A stretch of 64,000 bases of DNA from Streptomyces sp. NBC_01244 (GTDB taxonomy: Bacteria > Actinomycetota > Actinomycetes > Streptomycetales > Streptomycetaceae), in assembly GCF_035987325.1 (NCBI RefSeq), contig NZ_CP108488.1, forward strand, positions 4,712,001 to 4,776,000. Direction: 5' to 3'. Of this stretch, positions 61,841 through 64,000 are shown piece after piece. Below the pieces are notes generated by a model, which searched no databases, was not told the DNA's origin, and saw only the letters and a list, made by a program, of their open reading frames with translations. A program made the position numbers and the translations under genes. Each line of letters begins with the position of its first letter. Positions within the stretch are counted from its first letter, which is position 1.

Positions 61841-62608
61841 GCCCCGCGCCCGCAGGGCCGTCTCCCGGCCCTCGGGCGACGTGACATCTTCCACGGCAAG
61901 GAGACGGCCTGCTGCGGCCGTCGTTCGGGACGGCCGCGACCCTGGGGCAGAGCCATCCCACCCCGATCCGCGCGCGGGCACCACCCACAACACGGCCCGG
62001 GCGTCCTCCGCCACCCAACCGGACCAAGACCTACATCGAATCGGCGTCCGAAGAGGGCGGGCAGACGACCTGAGAAGGGCTCGGGTGGCCGGCTCAGGAG
62101 CGGCAGCCACCCCACCCCAGCAGGACACGTCCGGCTTCCGCGACACCAACCTGTTCGCGCCTGTTCGCGTTTTCCTTCGCGACCGACCAACGGCTGGCTT
62201 TGTCCACGGGAACGGGAACGGCCAGCACTTGGTCAGTGGATTGGGAGGCGGTTGGCGACCGTGGCCCGCGCTGAATGTCACGAGTTCCGACAGCACCAGG
62301 CCTGCTGGACAGGGTCAGAGGGGCCTGACAGCGGCCAAGATCCTTTCCCCACGTACGGCCACCGATTCCCCGGTGACGGCCCCCACCTGCGGCCAGTTAC
62401 GTTCCCCACGCCCCTACGCGCTGAACACGAGCAGTAACCGCTGATGGGGCTGCCGCTGCGGCCGAGTGCTCTCGTTAACCGCACAGCGTGCCATCTGGCG
62501 AGTTGCGTGCATGGTTGGCCGGAAACCGTCTGACCTGTGTTGATGTGTGATTCCTAGGCTGGCTTGATCCACTTGAGCGTGCGCAACTCATCCGCAAAGG
62601 AAAAAATT
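61841..62608. other. Gene-poor region
   Basis: About 770 bp with no supported gene. GC is lower from about 62450 on (GTTGATGTGTGATTCCTAGG near 62540), where the promoter of the 110-residue protein should lie. The remaining part has no coding bias. Confidence 0.4.
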
Positions 62609-62941
62609 ATGGACTCTCGCCTCATCTTCGAGAATGACTACAACCTGGTCGCGAACCCTGATGGGGATGGGTGGCAGTGGGGCGTGAAGAACACGGCGGA
62701 CGTGCCGCTCGTCTGCGACACCTATACGTGGGCCTTTGCCCCAGCGTTCAACATCCTTTCCGCGTCGGAGAACGTCACCGTCATCGAAACTAACGGGGAG
62801 GACGTAACCCGGTTCGCCTTGGTGTTCGGCACGGTCCCGCCGGGAGAGACGGTCTACGCAACCATCCAGACCGACGTGACGCAGGCGTACTTGGACGCAG
62901 GAGCAGAGATCAGCACCACGCTGGTCGACGCGGACGAGTAG
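62609..62941 (+). CDS. Small Ig-like beta-sandwich protein (110 residues)
   Basis: ATG 62609 follows AAAGGAAAAAAT. No signal peptide. The pattern GWQWGVKNTADVPLVCDTYT and FGTVPPGETVYATIQTDV parallels the 107-residue protein at 60565 (W-x-W, N-T, P, GE-x-V). Acidic overall, lower in GC than its surroundings, suggesting recent transfer. Function unknown. Confidence 0.68.
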   Translation: MDSRLIFENDYNLVANPDGDGWQWGVKNTADVPLVCDTYTWAFAPAFNILSASENVTVIETNGEDVTRFALVFGTVPPGETVYATIQTDVTQAYLDAGAEISTTLVDADE

Positions 62942-63037
62942 GGCGTAAGTAAACCGTCATCAGGCTGGCATGGCGGTCGTGTCACGATGTGCCGTTGAAT
63001 GCGTCATGACGGTTACCAGGATGCAAGGGGTGGGGTT

Positions 63038-63610
63038 GTGGGACGTGACGGGAGGCGGCGTGGGCCGCTGGTGATCGGTGCGCTGATTGTGGCGACCGCT
63101 GTGGTGGCCCTGGGCCTGTTCTGGTTCCAGCCGTGGACGCTGTGGCAGGACGAGACCGTGCGGGATGCGCTGCCCTCAACCACGCCGACCCCAACGGCGT
63201 CGGCGCTGGCTCAGGCAAAGCCAGAGGCGAGTTCCTCGCCGTCGGCCCCCGCCGGGCCACAGACAATCGCTGCGGGCGAATTGATCACCCATGAGCACAA
63301 GACGACTGGCAGCGTGAAGATCGTCCGTCTAGCCGACGGTTCGCACACGTTGAGGCTGGAGAACCTCGACACCAGCAACGGCCCGGACCTACGTGTGTGG
63401 CTGACCGACGCCCCGGTGAAGGAGGGCAAGGCCGGCTGGTCCGTCTTCGATGACGGCAAGTACGTGAGCCTGGGCAAGCTCAAGGGCAACAAGGGCAACC
63501 AGAACTACGAGATCCCGGCCGACGTGAACCTCGCCGCATACAGCAGCGTCAGCATCTGGTGCGACCGCTTCGACGTCTCCTTCGGCGCTGCGAGCCTCCA
63601 GAACGTGTGA
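63038..63610 (+). CDS. Membrane-anchored DM13-domain protein
   Basis: 190 residues from GTG 63038, after AAGGGGTGGGG. A basic start and one membrane segment (LVIGALIVATAVVALGLFWF) are followed by a Thr/Pro/Ser linker and a C-terminal DM13 domain (about 85-190): GELITHEHKTTGSVKIV, DLRVWLTDAP, IPADVNLAAYSSVSIWCDRF. DM13 domains have been proposed to act in extracellular redox. The single Cys in CDRFDVSFG is the conserved one. A terminator follows. Confidence 0.88.
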   Translation: MGRDGRRRGPLVIGALIVATAVVALGLFWFQPWTLWQDETVRDALPSTTPTPTASALAQAKPEASSSPSAPAGPQTIAAGELITHEHKTTGSVKIVRLADGSHTLRLENLDTSNGPDLRVWLTDAPVKEGKAGWSVFDDGKYVSLGKLKGNKGNQNYEIPADVNLAAYSSVSIWCDRFDVSFGAASLQNV

Positions 63611-63622
63611 CCCAGCACCGCG

Positions 63623-63653
63623 GCGGCCCGCCGGCATACTGCCGGCGGGCCGC
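63623..63653. terminator. Bidirectional terminator after the DM13 gene
   Basis: A 13-bp perfect stem GCGGCCCGCCGGC / GCCGGCGGGCCGC with loop ATACT separates convergent gene ends. Confidence 0.9.
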
Positions 63654-63668
63654 ACGCTATCGGGGTGT

Positions 63669-64000
63669 TCAGGCCCGCTTGACCGTGAAGACGCACCAGG
63701 CGGTCCATTCGGAGGCCGTGGAGCCGTCCTTGACCCGCATGCGCCAGCGGTAGTCGCCGTCGGTGAGCTTCCCTTCGGGGAGCTGGTAGGCGGCGTCGTG
63801 GCTGGTGTCGCTGGTCAGCTGCTTGCGTACGACCTGCTTCCCGTCCGCGGCGTCGACCTCGAAGGCGACCTTCCGGCGGGGACCGGAGGAGTCGCCGCTG
63901 TCCACGGTGCCGGGAGGGGCTATCGACTCCAGGGTCGCGGCGAGCGTCGGCGACCCGCTGGTCACCACCGGCTTGCCTGCCGTGCCCCCACAGATCTGGA
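63669..64000 (-). CDS. 3' part of an extracellular repeat-type protein, cut by the window end
   Basis: The open frame enters from beyond 64000 and ends at 63669. It shows an Ig/fibronectin-like module, CGGTAGKPVVTSGSPTLAAT, DGDYRWRMRVKDG and SEWTAWCVFTVKRA, of the kind found in large secreted Streptomyces proteins with repeated domains (DNRLRE or RHS type). The product ends directly after this module, which is earlier than usual for such proteins. Only the C terminus is visible, so the full nature is not known. Confidence 0.6.
   Translation of the reverse strand, partial: QICGGTAGKPVVTSGSPTLAATLESIAPPGTVDSGDSSGPRRKVAFEVDAADGKQVVRKQLTSDTSHDAAYQLPEGKLTDGDYRWRMRVKDGSTASEWTAWCVFTVKRA

Overview
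This window is high-GC actinobacterial DNA and almost certainly a Streptomyces chromosome. Codon third positions are strongly G/C, GTG and TTG starts are common, and several Streptomyces signature families are present (copper chaperone/DyP operon, HATPase anti-sigma-like proteins, KptA, HSP90-TPR pair). Three perfect copies of the ParB site GTTTCACGTGAAAC and several DnaA boxes (TTGTCCACA / TTATCCACA type) place the left two thirds in the origin-proximal core.

Core part, about 1-41450. It starts with a tRNA-Ser(UGA) and a secreted trypsin-like protease. A sulfur cluster follows (LysR regulator, cysteine dioxygenase, YeiH-type exporter), then an HtrA-like PDZ protease, a glycerophosphodiesterase, HATPase proteins, a GAF-SpoIIE phosphatase and an aminopeptidase P. 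At 14.8-21.1 kb lies a copper-handling block (membrane protein, YcnI, Sco, PCuAC, CopC-CopD fusion, TAT-exported DyP peroxidase). pheA and serS flank a cluster of about six DnaA boxes. Then come a HAD phosphatase, a rhomboid-like protein, a four-gene double ABC exporter operon, a tightly overlapping M24 peptidase / alpha-beta hydrolase-SDR fusion / metal-dependent hydrolase / MerR group, an aquaporin, KptA, and an HSP90-like gene coupled to a 1025-residue TPR-like protein.

Accessory part, about 41450-64000. A large serine recombinase starts about 25 bp from the broken 5' end of an LLM-class flavin oxidoreductase gene, so an integrative element has inserted into that gene. The missing N-terminal part of the host gene is not seen before position 64000, so the element probably runs on past the window. 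Its backbone is recombinase, a replication-type ATPase (DnaB N-terminal domain plus RepA-like P-loop), an iteron-like repeat region, a DUF2637-like membrane protein, MobC, a MobA-type relaxase with an HxxxHxH triad, and a ParB-like protein. Between the recombinase and the ATPase lie three copies of a two-hairpin RNA-like motif. Each ends 15-16 nt before a start codon: two copies precede paralogous 62-65-residue proteins and the third precedes the ATPase. I do not recognise this motif, and it is the best candidate here for an undescribed element.

The cargo begins with a divergent pair: an HTH protein fused to a degenerate NUDIX domain, coupled to a canonical NUDIX hydrolase. Opposite is a run of genes of nucleotide chemistry or signalling: NDP kinase, a 99-residue protein, a CYTH-fold protein, an HD-domain protein, an unknown 465-residue protein, a methyltransferase and a HATPase protein. 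Further right the DNA is looser and partly decayed: an amidinotransferase, two small Ig-like proteins, a broken CBM48 reading frame, a DM13 membrane protein, and the end of a large extracellular-type protein.
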